Shown: piece by piece, positions 8,013-16,659 of the stretch | Numbering within the stretch: position 1 is the stretch's first letter | How the letters are laid out: each line of letters starts with the position of its first letter | Source of the DNA: an uncultured Bacteroidota bacterium | Lineage (GTDB): Bacteria; Bacteroidota; Bacteroidia; Flavobacteriales; Flavobacteriaceae | Direction of reading: 5' to 3' | Length of the DNA: 40,156 bases | Assembly: GCA_902598525.1 (NCBI GenBank) | Contig: CACKBZ010000009.1 | Span: forward strand, 1 to 40,156 | Notes under the pieces: generated by a model | Told to the model about the DNA's origin: nothing | Database searches by the model: none | The model's input: the letters and a program-made list of their open reading frames with translations, nothing else | Program-made: the position numbers and the translations under genes

Positions 8013-8384
8013 TTAATTCAATATTTTATTCATTATTAGAAAACCTAAATAGGCCAACGCAATACATAAAGATACACTAATAAAAATGTATATAAATGAG
8101 TTAAATGTTTCATTAGACTTTATAAAATTGAAATTCTCAATTGAAAATGCAGAGAAAGTCGTGAGACCACCACATATTCCAACAACAAGGAAGTAGTAAT
8201 AATCTGATTTTAACATATTGGAATTAATTAAATAACTTATAATTAGTCCAATTAAAAAACTACCAATCATATTAACTGTTAATGTTGAATATGGAAAGGA
8301 TTCACTTGGAATTAATCTATTTATAATTAATCTTATTATAGATCCTAAACCTCCTCCTAAAAAAACAAGAAATAAATGTTTCAT
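8013..8384 (-). CDS. crcB: Fluoride ion channel CrcB (Fluc)
   Basis: Small dual-topology membrane channel that exports fluoride. With the ATG at 8384 the product is 123 aa with four hydrophobic segments, the usual length. An in-frame upstream start would add ten residues inside the preceding gene and is less likely. Family marks: GGGLGSIIR near residues 10-18, TLTVNMIGSF with conserved Asn38, and GGLTTFSAFSIE at 72-83, whose Phe77 and Phe80 correspond to the phenylalanine track lining the pore. The ATG lies 1 nt after the stop of the 61-aa membrane protein, and the gene ends 1 nt before the amidohydrolase start, so the three look co-transcribed. No fluoride riboswitch fits in the 48 bp upstream of this unit. 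Confidence 0.94.
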   Translation of the reverse strand: MKHLFLVFLGGGLGSIIRLIINRLIPSESFPYSTLTVNMIGSFLIGLIISYLINSNMLKSDYYYFLVVGICGGLTTFSAFSIENFNFIKSNETFNSFIYIFISVSLCIALAYLGFLIMNKILN

Positions 8385-8385
8385 T

Positions 8386-8571
8386 TTATCTAAAAAGATT
8401 ACTATATGCAGCAATTATTGAAATAAAAACAATAAATACAATTAAAATTACATAAGAGTTCTTGTAGTAAACAGTGTGAAGTCTTGAATCCTTAATATAA
8501 GAGTACCCCATTATTAGAGAAAATAATATTATGAATATTATAGCAAAAATTAGTTGTCCTTTAGTAAACAT
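8386..8571 (-). CDS. Small conserved two-helix membrane protein
   Basis: A 61-aa protein with two predicted transmembrane segments (about residues 7-23 and 42-57) joined by a short charged stretch (YIKDSRLHTVYYKN). The MFTKGQLIFA start and the KD-x-LH-x-YYK-x-SY centre resemble small hypothetical proteins I recall from Flavobacteriia, but no function is known to me. It is immediately upstream of crcB (stop and next ATG 1 nt apart), which suggests an operon and perhaps a link to the channel or membrane. A chance frame is unlikely given the regular hydrophobic pattern and the tight coupling. Confidence 0.75.
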   Translation of the reverse strand: MFTKGQLIFAIIFIILFSLIMGYSYIKDSRLHTVYYKNSYVILIVFIVFISIIAAYSNLFR

Positions 8572-8619
8572 TAATTAAATTTATTTTAATCAAACTTTTC
8601 TAATATAAAATTAACAATT

Positions 8620-9009
8620 ATGATAACTAATGCTATTGATGCAGTAAAAGAATTTAATGAAGCTTTTAAAATAAATTACTCAAAAAATCAAAAAGCAGAT
8701 CTTGATGAATCCACAATTGAGTTAAGATATAGACTGATGCAAGAAGAAAATGATGAGTATTTAGAAGCAGCAAGAAAAAAGGATTTAGTTGAGATTGCTG
8801 ACGCACTTGGTGATAAACTATATATTCTTTGTGGAACAATACTTGCCCACGGGTTACAAGATAAAATTGTAGAGGTTTTTAATGAAATTCAAAGAAGTAA
8901 TATGAGTAAGCTTAGTGCTGAAGGAAAACCAGTAATTAGAGAAGATGGTAAAATTTTAAAAGGACCGAATTATTTTAAGCCAAATATAAAATCAATTTTA
9001 GAAAAGTAA
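8620..9009 (+). CDS. MazG/HisE-like nucleoside triphosphate pyrophosphohydrolase
   Basis: A 129-aa all-alpha NTP pyrophosphohydrolase domain. The Mg2+-binding helices are visible: QEENDEYLEA (the E-E-x-x-E pattern near residues 41-46) and, about 18 residues later, EIADALGDKLY with the second pair of acidic residues (E-x-x-D-x-x-x-D). The C-terminal part (MSKLSAEGKPVIREDGKILKGPNY) is typical of the phosphoribosyl-ATP pyrophosphohydrolase-like subfamily that also occurs in phages. No his genes are nearby, so a house-cleaning or nucleotide-pool role is more likely than histidine synthesis. Divergent from the crcB unit (48 bp) and convergent with ilvE (4 nt between stops). Confidence 0.85.
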   Translation: MITNAIDAVKEFNEAFKINYSKNQKADLDESTIELRYRLMQEENDEYLEAARKKDLVEIADALGDKLYILCGTILAHGLQDKIVEVFNEIQRSNMSKLSAEGKPVIREDGKILKGPNYFKPNIKSILEK

Positions 9010-9013
9010 ACTA

Positions 9014-10060
9014 CTAAGTAATTTTATACCTCCAATTGTGAGTATCATCAGAAATATTTTGTTGAATATTAATAACAGCAGTTTTAATTTTTGAGGCGAA
9101 ATCGTTATCTAATTCTTTAAGTTGGAATCTCTCATCTTTATAACCAAATGAATTAATTGGAGCTATAACTGCGGCGGTTCCACATCCAAAAATTTCTTTT
9201 AAATTACCAGACTTAAACTCTGAAATCACTTCTGTTACAGTAATATCTCTCTCCTCTACTTTGATACCAATATCATTAGCCACCTGTATTACACTTTTTC
9301 TTGTTACTCCGTCTAGAATTGTGTCACTTGTAAGTGGAGTAATAAGTTTATCATTAATTCTGAATACTACACTCATAGTTCCAACTTCCTCAATCTTTTG
9401 ATGAGTAGAAGAATCAGTCCATACTATTTGATCAAAGCCTTTTGATATTGCAAGAGATGTTGGATAAAATGCAGCACCATAATTTCCAGCAGCTTTAGCA
9501 TATCCAGCACCACCAGGAGCAGCTCTGCTATACTTATCCTCGATGTAAACACTAATTGGCTTTGAATAATAAGCGGCACCAGGCGAGCATATAATTAAAA
9601 ATTTATATGCTTTAGAGGGGCTTGCAGCTAGCATTGGTGAGGAGGAAAAAACAAAAGGTCTAATGTAGATTGAAGAGCCCGGCTTATCAGAAACCCATTC
9701 TTTTTCTATGCTAATCAATTTATTAAGACCCTCAAAAAAATAGTTTTCAGGTATTACTGGAATATGCATCCTTTCGCATGATTTTTTAAGTCTCTCATAA
9801 TTATCTTTAGGTCTAAACAACCATAAATCCCCATTTTTATCCTTGTACCCTTTCATTCCTTCGAAAATAGCCTGGCCGTAATGGAAAACATGGGTTGCTG
9901 GATCAAGAGTTATTGAACTGAAGGGTTTAATTATTGGTTCTTCCCATTTGTCATTATCATAATTACATTCAAACATATGATCTGTAAATATTTCTCCAAA
10001 TTTTATAGTAGAGAAGTTTACATCATTTATTTTTGTAGTCTTAGACTTAATGATTTTCAT
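9014..10060 (-). CDS. ilvE: Branched-chain amino acid aminotransferase
   Basis: PLP enzyme that transfers the amino group between glutamate and the keto acids of Leu, Ile and Val. The 348-aa length matches the longer BCAT subgroup (type II, as in many Bacteroidota and eukaryotes). HVFHYGQAIFEGMKGYK (57-73) is the substrate-pocket block. The Schiff-base lysine is K189 in GYAKAAGNYGA. EEVGTMSVVF, then TSDTILDGVTRKSV, is the PLP-phosphate-binding region. FGCGTAAVIAPI is the C-terminal signature. The ATG at 10060 is 28 nt from the divergent TIGR01777 gene. A variant -7 element TATCTTCG (10067-10074, minus) lies 6 nt upstream of the ATG. Confidence 0.95.
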   Translation of the reverse strand: MKIIKSKTTKINDVNFSTIKFGEIFTDHMFECNYDNDKWEEPIIKPFSSITLDPATHVFHYGQAIFEGMKGYKDKNGDLWLFRPKDNYERLKKSCERMHIPVIPENYFFEGLNKLISIEKEWVSDKPGSSIYIRPFVFSSSPMLAASPSKAYKFLIICSPGAAYYSKPISVYIEDKYSRAAPGGAGYAKAAGNYGAAFYPTSLAISKGFDQIVWTDSSTHQKIEEVGTMSVVFRINDKLITPLTSDTILDGVTRKSVIQVANDIGIKVEERDITVTEVISEFKSGNLKEIFGCGTAAVIAPINSFGYKDERFQLKELDNDFASKIKTAVINIQQNISDDTHNWRYKIT

Positions 10061-10088
10061 ACAATTCGAAGATAATTAAAAAATAAAT

Positions 10089-11003
10089 ATGAAGCTATTA
10101 ATTACAGGTGGTTCAGGGACTTTAGGTAAAGAAATTACAAACCTTGTATTTAAGAAAAAATACGAAGTAAATATACTAACTAGAGATAAAAACTTAAAAT
10201 CTCATAATTCACGCTTAAAATACTTTCATTGGAATCCTAAAAAAGGGGTTATTGATTTAAATTGTTTCAAAGATGTTGATTCTGTAATAAACCTTGCAGG
10301 TTTTCCTGTATTTAATCTATGGACAAAAGCTAATAAAACTAAAATATTTGATAGTAGAGTAGGGTCAACAAATTTTATTTTAGATGTTATTTTAAAGAAA
10401 AAAATTAAAATTAAATCATTTGTAAATGCATCTGCAATAGCTGCATACAGAGACTCTTTAGATTTTACATCCTCAGAAAATGATTCAATCAATAATTCTA
10501 ATTCATTTATAAATCAAGTTGTTGTAAAATGGGAAGATGAAGTTAAAAGATTTGAAAGCAAACTCCCTGATATTTCATTTTCCATAATGAGGATTGGACT
10601 CCTTTTATCAAAGTCTGGTGGACTTTATAAAATATGTAAAATACTATCAAAGTTATTTATGCTTTCTCCACTTGGAAGTGGTAATCAATGGCAATCATGG
10701 ATTCACGAACAAGATGCTGCTAAAATTATATTATCAGGTTGTGAGAATTCATGGAATGGGACCTATAATTTAGTTGCTCCAAAACCAGTTAAACAGAATG
10801 AGTTAATCAATAAAATTGCAATGTTTAATAATTCAAGGGTGATATTTCCTAATATACCCTCTTTTATAGTTAAGTTAGTATTCGGAGAAATGTCTGAGGT
10901 TATTCTTTCTAGTCAAAAAGTAAAATCGGTTAAACTAAGTGAGTCTAACTTTTCATTTAAAAATATTAATGATGCTTTAAAAGACCTATCAAAAAGTACA
11001 TGA
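10089..11003 (+). CDS. TIGR01777-type NAD(P)-binding epimerase
   Basis: Atypical short-chain dehydrogenase of 304 aa, similar to E. coli YfcH and human SDR39U1. A Rossmann dinucleotide-binding loop TGGSGTLGKEI is at 7-17. YFHWNPKKG and VINLAGFPVF are typical TIGR01777 blocks. FVNASAIAAY holds the SDR serine/tyrosine region. GSGNQWQSWIHEQDAAKII is the strongest family signature. GTYNLVAPKPV opens the C-terminal DUF1731 segment. Function of the family is not settled. Its stop overlaps the start of a TGACAT repeat that precedes grpE; it may be the first gene of the following cluster or have its own transcript. Confidence 0.88.
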   Translation: MKLLITGGSGTLGKEITNLVFKKKYEVNILTRDKNLKSHNSRLKYFHWNPKKGVIDLNCFKDVDSVINLAGFPVFNLWTKANKTKIFDSRVGSTNFILDVILKKKIKIKSFVNASAIAAYRDSLDFTSSENDSINNSNSFINQVVVKWEDEVKRFESKLPDISFSIMRIGLLLSKSGGLYKICKILSKLFMLSPLGSGNQWQSWIHEQDAAKIILSGCENSWNGTYNLVAPKPVKQNELINKIAMFNNSRVIFPNIPSFIVKLVFGEMSEVILSSQKVKSVKLSESNFSFKNINDALKDLSKST

Positions 11004-11040
11004 CATTCTGACATAAAATCAAAATGGCAAAAAAATTGAT
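11001..11040 (+). promoter_or_regulatory. Candidate grpE control region: TGACAT repeat and sigma-54-like motif
   Basis: TGACAT occurs twice (11001-11006 and 11009-11014). TGGCA (11025-11029) followed by TTGAT (11036-11040) keeps the GG-to-GC spacing of a -24/-12 sigma-54 promoter, though the -12 GC is GA. The ATG of grpE would lie about 12 nt after the predicted start point. No TAnnTTTG element is seen in this gap. Moderate to low confidence. Confidence 0.35.
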
Positions 11041-11061
11041 TATAATAACATAAAATAGTTC

Positions 11062-11565
11062 ATGAATAAAAAGAAAACTGAAAGTAAAACTGCTAAATCA
11101 GGTGCTAATAAAAAGAAATCTCCTTCAGTTAAAGAGTTAAATGAAACAATAAATATTGAGAAGGATAAATATGTAAGATTATTTGCTGAATTTGAAAACT
11201 ATAAAAGAAGAACTGCAAAAGAAAGAATTGATTTGTTCAAAACTGCTGGTAAAGAAGTTCTATCTAGTTTGATACCAGTTGTTGAAGATTTTAAAAGAGC
11301 CTTAAATCAGGAGGATGCAAATCAGGAGGATACTCAAGGTATCCAGTTAATCTACAATAAGCTTAAAGAAACTCTCAAAAACCAAGGTCTTGAAGAACTG
11401 GAAGTTAAGATTGGTGACTCATTTGATTCAGAAATTCATGAAGCAATTAGTCAAATTCCTGCTCAAAATGATGATCAAAAGGGAAAAATAATTGATATAA
11501 TAGAAGGAGGTTATAAATTAGGAGATCAGGTTATAAAATTCCCAAAAGTTGTTGTCGCTCAATAA
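11062..11565 (+). CDS. grpE: Nucleotide exchange factor GrpE
   Basis: Co-chaperone that releases ADP from DnaK. The 167-aa protein has a lysine-rich disordered head (1-25), a long coiled-coil helix with the family block LFAEFENYKRRTAKERIDLFKTAGKE cut across residues 40-66, the four-helix region with LIPVVEDFKRAL, and a C-terminal beta domain (HEAISQIPAQ, IIEGGYKLGDQVIKFPKVVV). Normal length. It lies 6 nt upstream of dnaJ, and DnaK itself is not in the window. A sequence resembling a sigma-54 promoter precedes it. Confidence 0.95.
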   Translation: MNKKKTESKTAKSGANKKKSPSVKELNETINIEKDKYVRLFAEFENYKRRTAKERIDLFKTAGKEVLSSLIPVVEDFKRALNQEDANQEDTQGIQLIYNKLKETLKNQGLEELEVKIGDSFDSEIHEAISQIPAQNDDQKGKIIDIIEGGYKLGDQVIKFPKVVVAQ

Positions 11566-11571
11566 AAAGTT

Positions 11572-12684
11572 ATGAAAGAAGATTATTACGAAATATTGGG
11601 TGTATCAAAAAGTGCTTCTACTGCTGAGATAAAAAAGGCGTATAGAAAAAAAGCTATTCAATATCACCCCGATAAAAATCCTGGAGATAAAACTGCAGAA
11701 ACAAATTTTAAGAAAGCTGCAGAAGCATATGAGGTTCTTAGTGACCCAAATAAGAAAGCTAAATACGACCAATTTGGTCATAGTGCTTTTGATGGTGCAG
11801 GAGGTTTTGGTGCAGGAGGTATGAATATGGATGATATCTTCAGTCAATTTGGAGATATTTTTGGTAGTGCATTTGGTTCTTCTTTTGGTGGATTTGGTGG
11901 AGGAGGTCAAAGAGTTTCAAAGGGTTCAAATCTCAGAATAAGAGTAAAATTATCACTTGAAGAAATTGTAAATGGTGTTGAGAAGAAAATCAAGGTCAAA
12001 AGAAAGATTCTGTCACCTGATTCTAAATTTTCAACATGTACAACATGTAATGGTACAGGACAAGTGACTAGAGTTACAAATACTATTCTAGGTAGAATGC
12101 AGTCTTCATCAATCTGTCCTGCTTGTGGTGGATCAGGGCAAACGATTATTAGTAGAGGGTCAGGGGCAGACTCTAATGGAATGCTTAATTCAGAGGAGAC
12201 AGTTTCAATTAAAATTCCCCCTGGAGTTGAAGAAGGTATGCAACTTAAAGTATCAGCAAAAGGAAATGATTCTAATAATCCTAATGGTATCCCTGGAGAT
12301 TTATTGGTTCTCATTGAAGAGTCAAACAATGACCTTTTTACAAGAGATGGAAAACATCTTCACCATGATCTTTACATTAGTATCTCAGAAGCCGCACTTG
12401 GAGTATCAAAGGATATTAATTTGATTGATGGGAAGGTTCGAATAAAGCTTGAATCTGGAATTCAGTCTGGAAAGACACTTAGACTAAAAAATAAAGGAAT
12501 ACCTGACCTTAATGGGTATTCTAAAGGAGATTTGTTAGTTCATGTTAATATTTGGACACCAAAAACCTTAACAAAAAAACAAAAAGAATTCTTTAGAGAA
12601 ATGTTAGATGATGATAATTTTAAGCCAAACCCAAAGAAATCTGAAAAGTCCTTTTTTGAGAAAGTTAGGGATATGTTTGCATAA
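11572..12684 (+). CDS. dnaJ: Chaperone protein DnaJ with a two-motif zinc finger
   Basis: Hsp40 co-chaperone of 370 aa that delivers substrates to DnaK and stimulates its ATPase. The J domain (1-70) has HPD at 32-34. It is followed by a Gly/Phe-rich linker (75-115) and substrate-binding C-terminal domains (about 118-350). The zinc region carries only two CxxCxGxG motifs (C156/C159 and C182/C185) instead of the classical four, so it can form only one zinc site. From memory, similar shortened fingers occur in flavobacterial DnaJ. The two motifs are 26 residues apart and the flanking sequence is continuous, so this is not a frameshift. Six nt after grpE. Confidence 0.95.
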   Translation: MKEDYYEILGVSKSASTAEIKKAYRKKAIQYHPDKNPGDKTAETNFKKAAEAYEVLSDPNKKAKYDQFGHSAFDGAGGFGAGGMNMDDIFSQFGDIFGSAFGSSFGGFGGGGQRVSKGSNLRIRVKLSLEEIVNGVEKKIKVKRKILSPDSKFSTCTTCNGTGQVTRVTNTILGRMQSSSICPACGGSGQTIISRGSGADSNGMLNSEETVSIKIPPGVEEGMQLKVSAKGNDSNNPNGIPGDLLVLIEESNNDLFTRDGKHLHHDLYISISEAALGVSKDINLIDGKVRIKLESGIQSGKTLRLKNKGIPDLNGYSKGDLLVHVNIWTPKTLTKKQKEFFREMLDDDNFKPNPKKSEKSFFEKVRDMFA

Positions 12685-12718
12685 ATAATTTTATCTTAGA
12701 TTATACAATAATTCTATC

Positions 12719-13885
12719 ATGAGTAAAATCCTTATAATTGAAGATGAGGAACCAATCAGAAGAGTTCTAGTAAGAATTCTAAAAGAAGAAGACGATAATT
12801 TTGTCATTCATGAAGCATCTGATGGTAAGTTGGGGCTTGATCTATTGAAGAATGAATCTTTTGATTTGGTATTATGTGATATTAAGATGCCTAAAGTAGA
12901 CGGTATTGAATTACTTCAAAGAACTAGAAAAAATAATTCTACCATTCCATTTATAATGTTAACAGGACATGGCAATATTGAGACTGCTGTTGAGTCAATG
13001 AAACTTGGTGCTTATGATTTTATATCAAAACCTCCCGACTTAAACAGACTAATTAACTCCGTAAGAAATGCTCTAGAAAAAAAAGAACTTGTTGTTGAAA
13101 ATAAAATTTTAAGAAAAAAAGTTGCAAAAAAATATGAGATTATTGGTAACTCTAAGGCTATAGTGGAAATACATGCAATGATCGATAAAGTTTCTAAGAC
13201 AGAAGCAAGGGTTTTAATTACAGGAGAGAGTGGAACTGGAAAGGAACTTGTTGCTCACAATATTCATGAAAAAAGTAGTAGAAGTAAATCCTCATTCATT
13301 GAGGTTAATTGCGCTGCTATCCCTTCTGAACTAATCGAAAGTGAACTATTTGGACATTTAAAGGGTTCTTTCACATCTGCTGTTAAAGATAGAGAAGGTA
13401 AGTTTGAAGCTGCAAATAATGGAACAATTTTTTTAGATGAGATTGGAGATATGAGTCTTGCTGCTCAAGCTAAAGTATTGAGGGCCCTTGAAGAAAATAA
13501 AATTCAAAGAGTTGGAAGTCAAAAAGATATTATTGTTGATGTTAGGGTTTTAGCTGCAACGAATAAGGACCTAAAAAAAGAAATAGAAAATGGTAATTTT
13601 AGAGAGGATTTATACCATCGATTAGCTGTTATAATGATTGAAGTCCCTGAATTGAGCAAAAGAAAATCTGATATCCCTATTCTTGTTGATCATTTTTCAA
13701 ATTTGATTTCAAAGGAACAAGGAATTGAGCAAAAGAAATTTAGTAAAGATGCTCTTAAACTTCTTCAAGACTCTGACTGGTCCGGGAATGTTAGAGAACT
13801 AAGGAATGTAGTCGAAAGACTCATAATATTAGGTGGTGAGACTATTTCAAAAAATGATGTAAGCTTATTTGCTATAAAAAAATAA
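12719..13885 (+). CDS. NtrC-like response regulator lacking GAFTGA and DNA-binding domain
   Basis: A 388-aa two-domain protein. The receiver domain (1-120) has the acidic pocket D9/E10, phosphoacceptor D54 and K104. The AAA+ domain (140-370) has Walker A GESGTGKE at 169-176, Walker B FLDEIGD at 238-244 and the RLAVIMIEVPELSKRKSDI sensor region. The sigma-54-contacting loop GAFTGA reads GSFTSA at 216-221. The protein ends about 25 residues after WSGNVRELRN, so the Fis-type helix-turn-helix is missing. The reading frame ends in a clean TAA 4 nt before the next ATG, so there is no sign of a frameshift. It may act without DNA binding, by protein contact or from solution, or in a role other than sigma-54 activation. 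No histidine kinase is adjacent. It sits 34 nt downstream of dnaJ. Confidence 0.88.
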   Translation: MSKILIIEDEEPIRRVLVRILKEEDDNFVIHEASDGKLGLDLLKNESFDLVLCDIKMPKVDGIELLQRTRKNNSTIPFIMLTGHGNIETAVESMKLGAYDFISKPPDLNRLINSVRNALEKKELVVENKILRKKVAKKYEIIGNSKAIVEIHAMIDKVSKTEARVLITGESGTGKELVAHNIHEKSSRSKSSFIEVNCAAIPSELIESELFGHLKGSFTSAVKDREGKFEAANNGTIFLDEIGDMSLAAQAKVLRALEENKIQRVGSQKDIIVDVRVLAATNKDLKKEIENGNFREDLYHRLAVIMIEVPELSKRKSDIPILVDHFSNLISKEQGIEQKKFSKDALKLLQDSDWSGNVRELRNVVERLIILGGETISKNDVSLFAIKK

Positions 13886-13889
13886 AAGT

Positions 13890-15266
13890 ATGAGACTTAG
13901 AATAATTGTATTGACACTATTATCATACTTTACCCTAAATTCCCAAACTAATCAAAATAATATTGACTTTATTGACAAAATATATGATTTTGCTTTATCA
14001 AACGGTAAGTCTTATGAATGGCTTGATTATTTATCAAATCAAATTGGAGGTAGGCTATCTGGATCGATTAACTATGAAAGATCAGTTAAATGGAGTAAAG
14101 ATGAACTTGAATTATTAGAAATTGATTCACTTTGGCTTCAACCAGTAATGGTGCCAAAATGGATTAGAGGTGCTCCTGAATATGCACATATTGAGACTAG
14201 TCCAGGAAATAACATTTCCGTACCAATTGCTGCATTGGGTGGTTCAATAGCAACTCCATCTATAGGTATTTCCGCAAATGTAATTGAAGTTAAGAGTTTT
14301 AAAGAGTTAGAAGAGATTGGCAAAGACTCAGTTAGTGGTAAAATTGTTTTTTTTAATCGTCCAATGGATGTGACCTTAATTAATACTTTTGAGGCTTATA
14401 GTGGAACTGTTAATCAAAGAACGCAAGGAGCAATTCAAGCATCAAATCTTGGAGCTATAGGTGTAATTGTTAGATCTTTAACTACAACACTAGATGATTA
14501 TCCTCATACAGGGTCAACTTATTATAATGGACTTTCTTTAAATAAGAGAATACCAGCCGCAGCTATAAGTACCAATGGTGCAGAGCTTCTTAGCTCTATG
14601 TTATCATTGAATCCTGAAATTAAGTTCTTCTTTAGACAGAATTCTAAAAATTTACCAGATGTATTAAATTATTCAGTAATAGGTGAGATAAAGGGATCTA
14701 AAAAACCAGATGAAATCATTGTTGTTGGAGCACATCTTGATTCATGGGATGTTGGAGATGGAAGTCATGATGATGGTGCAGGAATTGTTCAATCAATGGA
14801 AGTTATTAGGATATTCAAATCCTTAAATTATACTCCAAATAGGACTATAAGAATAGTGCTTTTTGCTAATGAGGAAAATGGATTAAGAGGTGGAATTAAA
14901 TATGCTGAAGTTGCCAAGTTTAATAATGAAAATCATTTTTTTGCAATTGAATCTGATGCAGGTGGATTTACTCCAAGAGGTTTTAGTTTTGATACATCAA
15001 AAAAAGAGTTTGAGTCTTTAAAACAACTTGAGAAATATTTTAAGAATTATGACATAAGTTTTTTTAGAGGTGGAAGTGGAGCTGATATTGGACCTCTAAA
15101 AGATGGTAAAATTATTTTAGCTGGTTTAAGACCAGATCCACAAAGATATTTTGATTATCATCATGCTGCATCAGATACTTTCGATAAAATTAATAAACGT
15201 GAATTAGAGCTTGGTGCTGCCGCAATTGCATCTCTTGTATACCTTATCGATAATTATAAGCTTTAA
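13890..15266 (+). CDS. Secreted M28 family metallopeptidase (carboxypeptidase Q-like)
   Basis: Zinc exopeptidase of 458 aa with a signal peptide (hydrophobic IIVLTLLSYF, then NSQ). A PA-type insert domain lies near residues 100-230. The M28 metal ligands are in order: H in VVGAHLDSWDVG, D in GSHDDGAG, the general base and ligand E-E in FANEENGLRGG, D in IESDAGG, and H in DYHHAASDT. This layout matches plasma glutamate carboxypeptidase (CPQ)-like peptidases, which trim dipeptides or N-terminal residues. It begins 4 nt after the regulator gene and its TAA is 1 nt from the MATE start. No type IX secretion C-terminal domain is seen, so it is probably periplasmic or surface-anchored otherwise. Confidence 0.9.
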   Translation: MRLRIIVLTLLSYFTLNSQTNQNNIDFIDKIYDFALSNGKSYEWLDYLSNQIGGRLSGSINYERSVKWSKDELELLEIDSLWLQPVMVPKWIRGAPEYAHIETSPGNNISVPIAALGGSIATPSIGISANVIEVKSFKELEEIGKDSVSGKIVFFNRPMDVTLINTFEAYSGTVNQRTQGAIQASNLGAIGVIVRSLTTTLDDYPHTGSTYYNGLSLNKRIPAAAISTNGAELLSSMLSLNPEIKFFFRQNSKNLPDVLNYSVIGEIKGSKKPDEIIVVGAHLDSWDVGDGSHDDGAGIVQSMEVIRIFKSLNYTPNRTIRIVLFANEENGLRGGIKYAEVAKFNNENHFFAIESDAGGFTPRGFSFDTSKKEFESLKQLEKYFKNYDISFFRGGSGADIGPLKDGKIILAGLRPDPQRYFDYHHAASDTFDKINKRELELGAAAIASLVYLIDNYKL

Positions 15267-15267
15267 A

Positions 15268-16659
15268 ATGGACCATATAATAAACAGGTTCAAAAATTAC
15301 ACCAAAGAATTTAGATATAACTTAAAATTGGCTTATCCTGTAATGATAGGTATGTTAGGTCATACATTTGTTCAGTTTATTGATAATGTTATGGTTGGTC
15401 AGTTAGGTACTGCTGAACTAGCAGCTATTTCTCTAGGGAATAGTTTTGTTTTCATTGCAATGTCACTAGGTATTGGTTTTTCACAAGCAATTACACCTTT
15501 AATAGCTGAAGCAGATGGAGCTAAAAAAAGTAATGATGTATCAAGGATATTTGAACATAGTTTTTTAATCTGCTTCCTTCTTGGAATTATTTTATTTTTA
15601 GTTGTATTCCTTAATAAAGATCTTCTGTATTTTATGAATCAACCAGTTGAAGTAGTTGAACTTGCTTCTCCTTATCTTTTTTGGGTATCAATATCTCTGA
15701 TAGCTACTGTAAATTTTCAATCTTTTAGGCAATTCGCTGATGGTATGTCATTTACAAGAGCTGCTATGTACTCAACTATTGTTGGAAATATCATTAATGT
15801 GGCTTTAAACTTCTTTTTAATCTTTGGTTATTGGATTTTCCCCAAACTTGGAGTTGAGGGTGCAGCAATTGGTACATTAATCGCTAGGTTTTGTATGCTC
15901 TTATTTATTATTTTTTATTTAAAACTTCACAAAAAATTATCTGTTTATATAAAGAGATTTATTCCATCAAAAGTAGAGACTAAGAGATTAAAAAAAATCC
16001 TTTATTTAGGACTTCCATCAGCTCTTCATAGTTTTTTTGAAGTTGCATTCTTCATATCTGCTGTTTGGATGTCAGGATTTATAGGTAAAAACTCACAAGC
16101 AGCCAACCAAATAGCTTTGAATCTTGCTTCTATGACATATATGGTTGCCCTCGGGGTTGGTGTTGCAGCAATGATTAGAGTGGGTAATCAAATGGGCACG
16201 ATGAATTTTAAAAAATTAAGAGAAGTAGCTCTATCAACCATTTTACTTATAATATTTATTGATATAGTTTTCTGTTTAATATTTCTATTATTTAATGATT
16301 ATCTACCTCTTCTTTATTTGGATGCTAATAATCCTTTAAATTTAACAGACGTAAATCAAGTTTTAGATATTGCATCAAAGCTATTAATTATTGCAGGAGT
16401 TTTTCAGCTCTTTGATGGTATACAAGCAGTTGTTCTTGGAGCTTTGAGAGGAATGCAGGATGTTAATAAGCCTGCTGTAATTATTTTTCTGTCATACGGT
16501 GTTATTGGATTTCCAATATCATATTATCTTGGTTTTTATACAAATTTATCTATGGTTGGAATATGGCTAGGACTTTTATCTGGTTTATTCTCTTCTTCTT
16601 TATTTCTTTTTTTAAGATTTAATTATCTTTCAAAAAAAATAATAATACTTAATGATTGA
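15268..16659 (+). CDS. MATE family multidrug efflux transporter
   Basis: Cation-coupled drug exporter of 463 aa with about 12 hydrophobic helices in two homologous halves. The first half has VMIGMLGHTFVQFIDNVMVGQLGTAELAAISLGN, given here as position 15-48, and the second half begins near residue 245 with GLPSALHSFFEVAFF, including the typical pattern AANQIALNLASMTYM. It resembles NorM/DinF-type proteins. The ATG at 15268 is 1 nt after the M28 stop and gives a normal N-terminus; an upstream in-frame start within the peptidase gene is unlikely. Its end overlaps the PAP2 gene by 8 nt. Substrate unknown. Confidence 0.92.
   Translation: MDHIINRFKNYTKEFRYNLKLAYPVMIGMLGHTFVQFIDNVMVGQLGTAELAAISLGNSFVFIAMSLGIGFSQAITPLIAEADGAKKSNDVSRIFEHSFLICFLLGIILFLVVFLNKDLLYFMNQPVEVVELASPYLFWVSISLIATVNFQSFRQFADGMSFTRAAMYSTIVGNIINVALNFFLIFGYWIFPKLGVEGAAIGTLIARFCMLLFIIFYLKLHKKLSVYIKRFIPSKVETKRLKKILYLGLPSALHSFFEVAFFISAVWMSGFIGKNSQAANQIALNLASMTYMVALGVGVAAMIRVGNQMGTMNFKKLREVALSTILLIIFIDIVFCLIFLLFNDYLPLLYLDANNPLNLTDVNQVLDIASKLLIIAGVFQLFDGIQAVVLGALRGMQDVNKPAVIIFLSYGVIGFPISYYLGFYTNLSMVGIWLGLLSGLFSSSLFLFLRFNYLSKKIIILND

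Noticed and set aside
8572-8619. Fluoride riboswitch before the crcB unit
   Set aside because: Only 48 A/T-rich bases separate it from the divergent gene, with no room for the conserved crcB-motif pseudoknot.
11605-12424. Long alternative frames on both strands within dnaJ
   Set aside because: They overlap the clear DnaJ frame; composition is serine/threonine-rich without domains, as expected of shadow frames.
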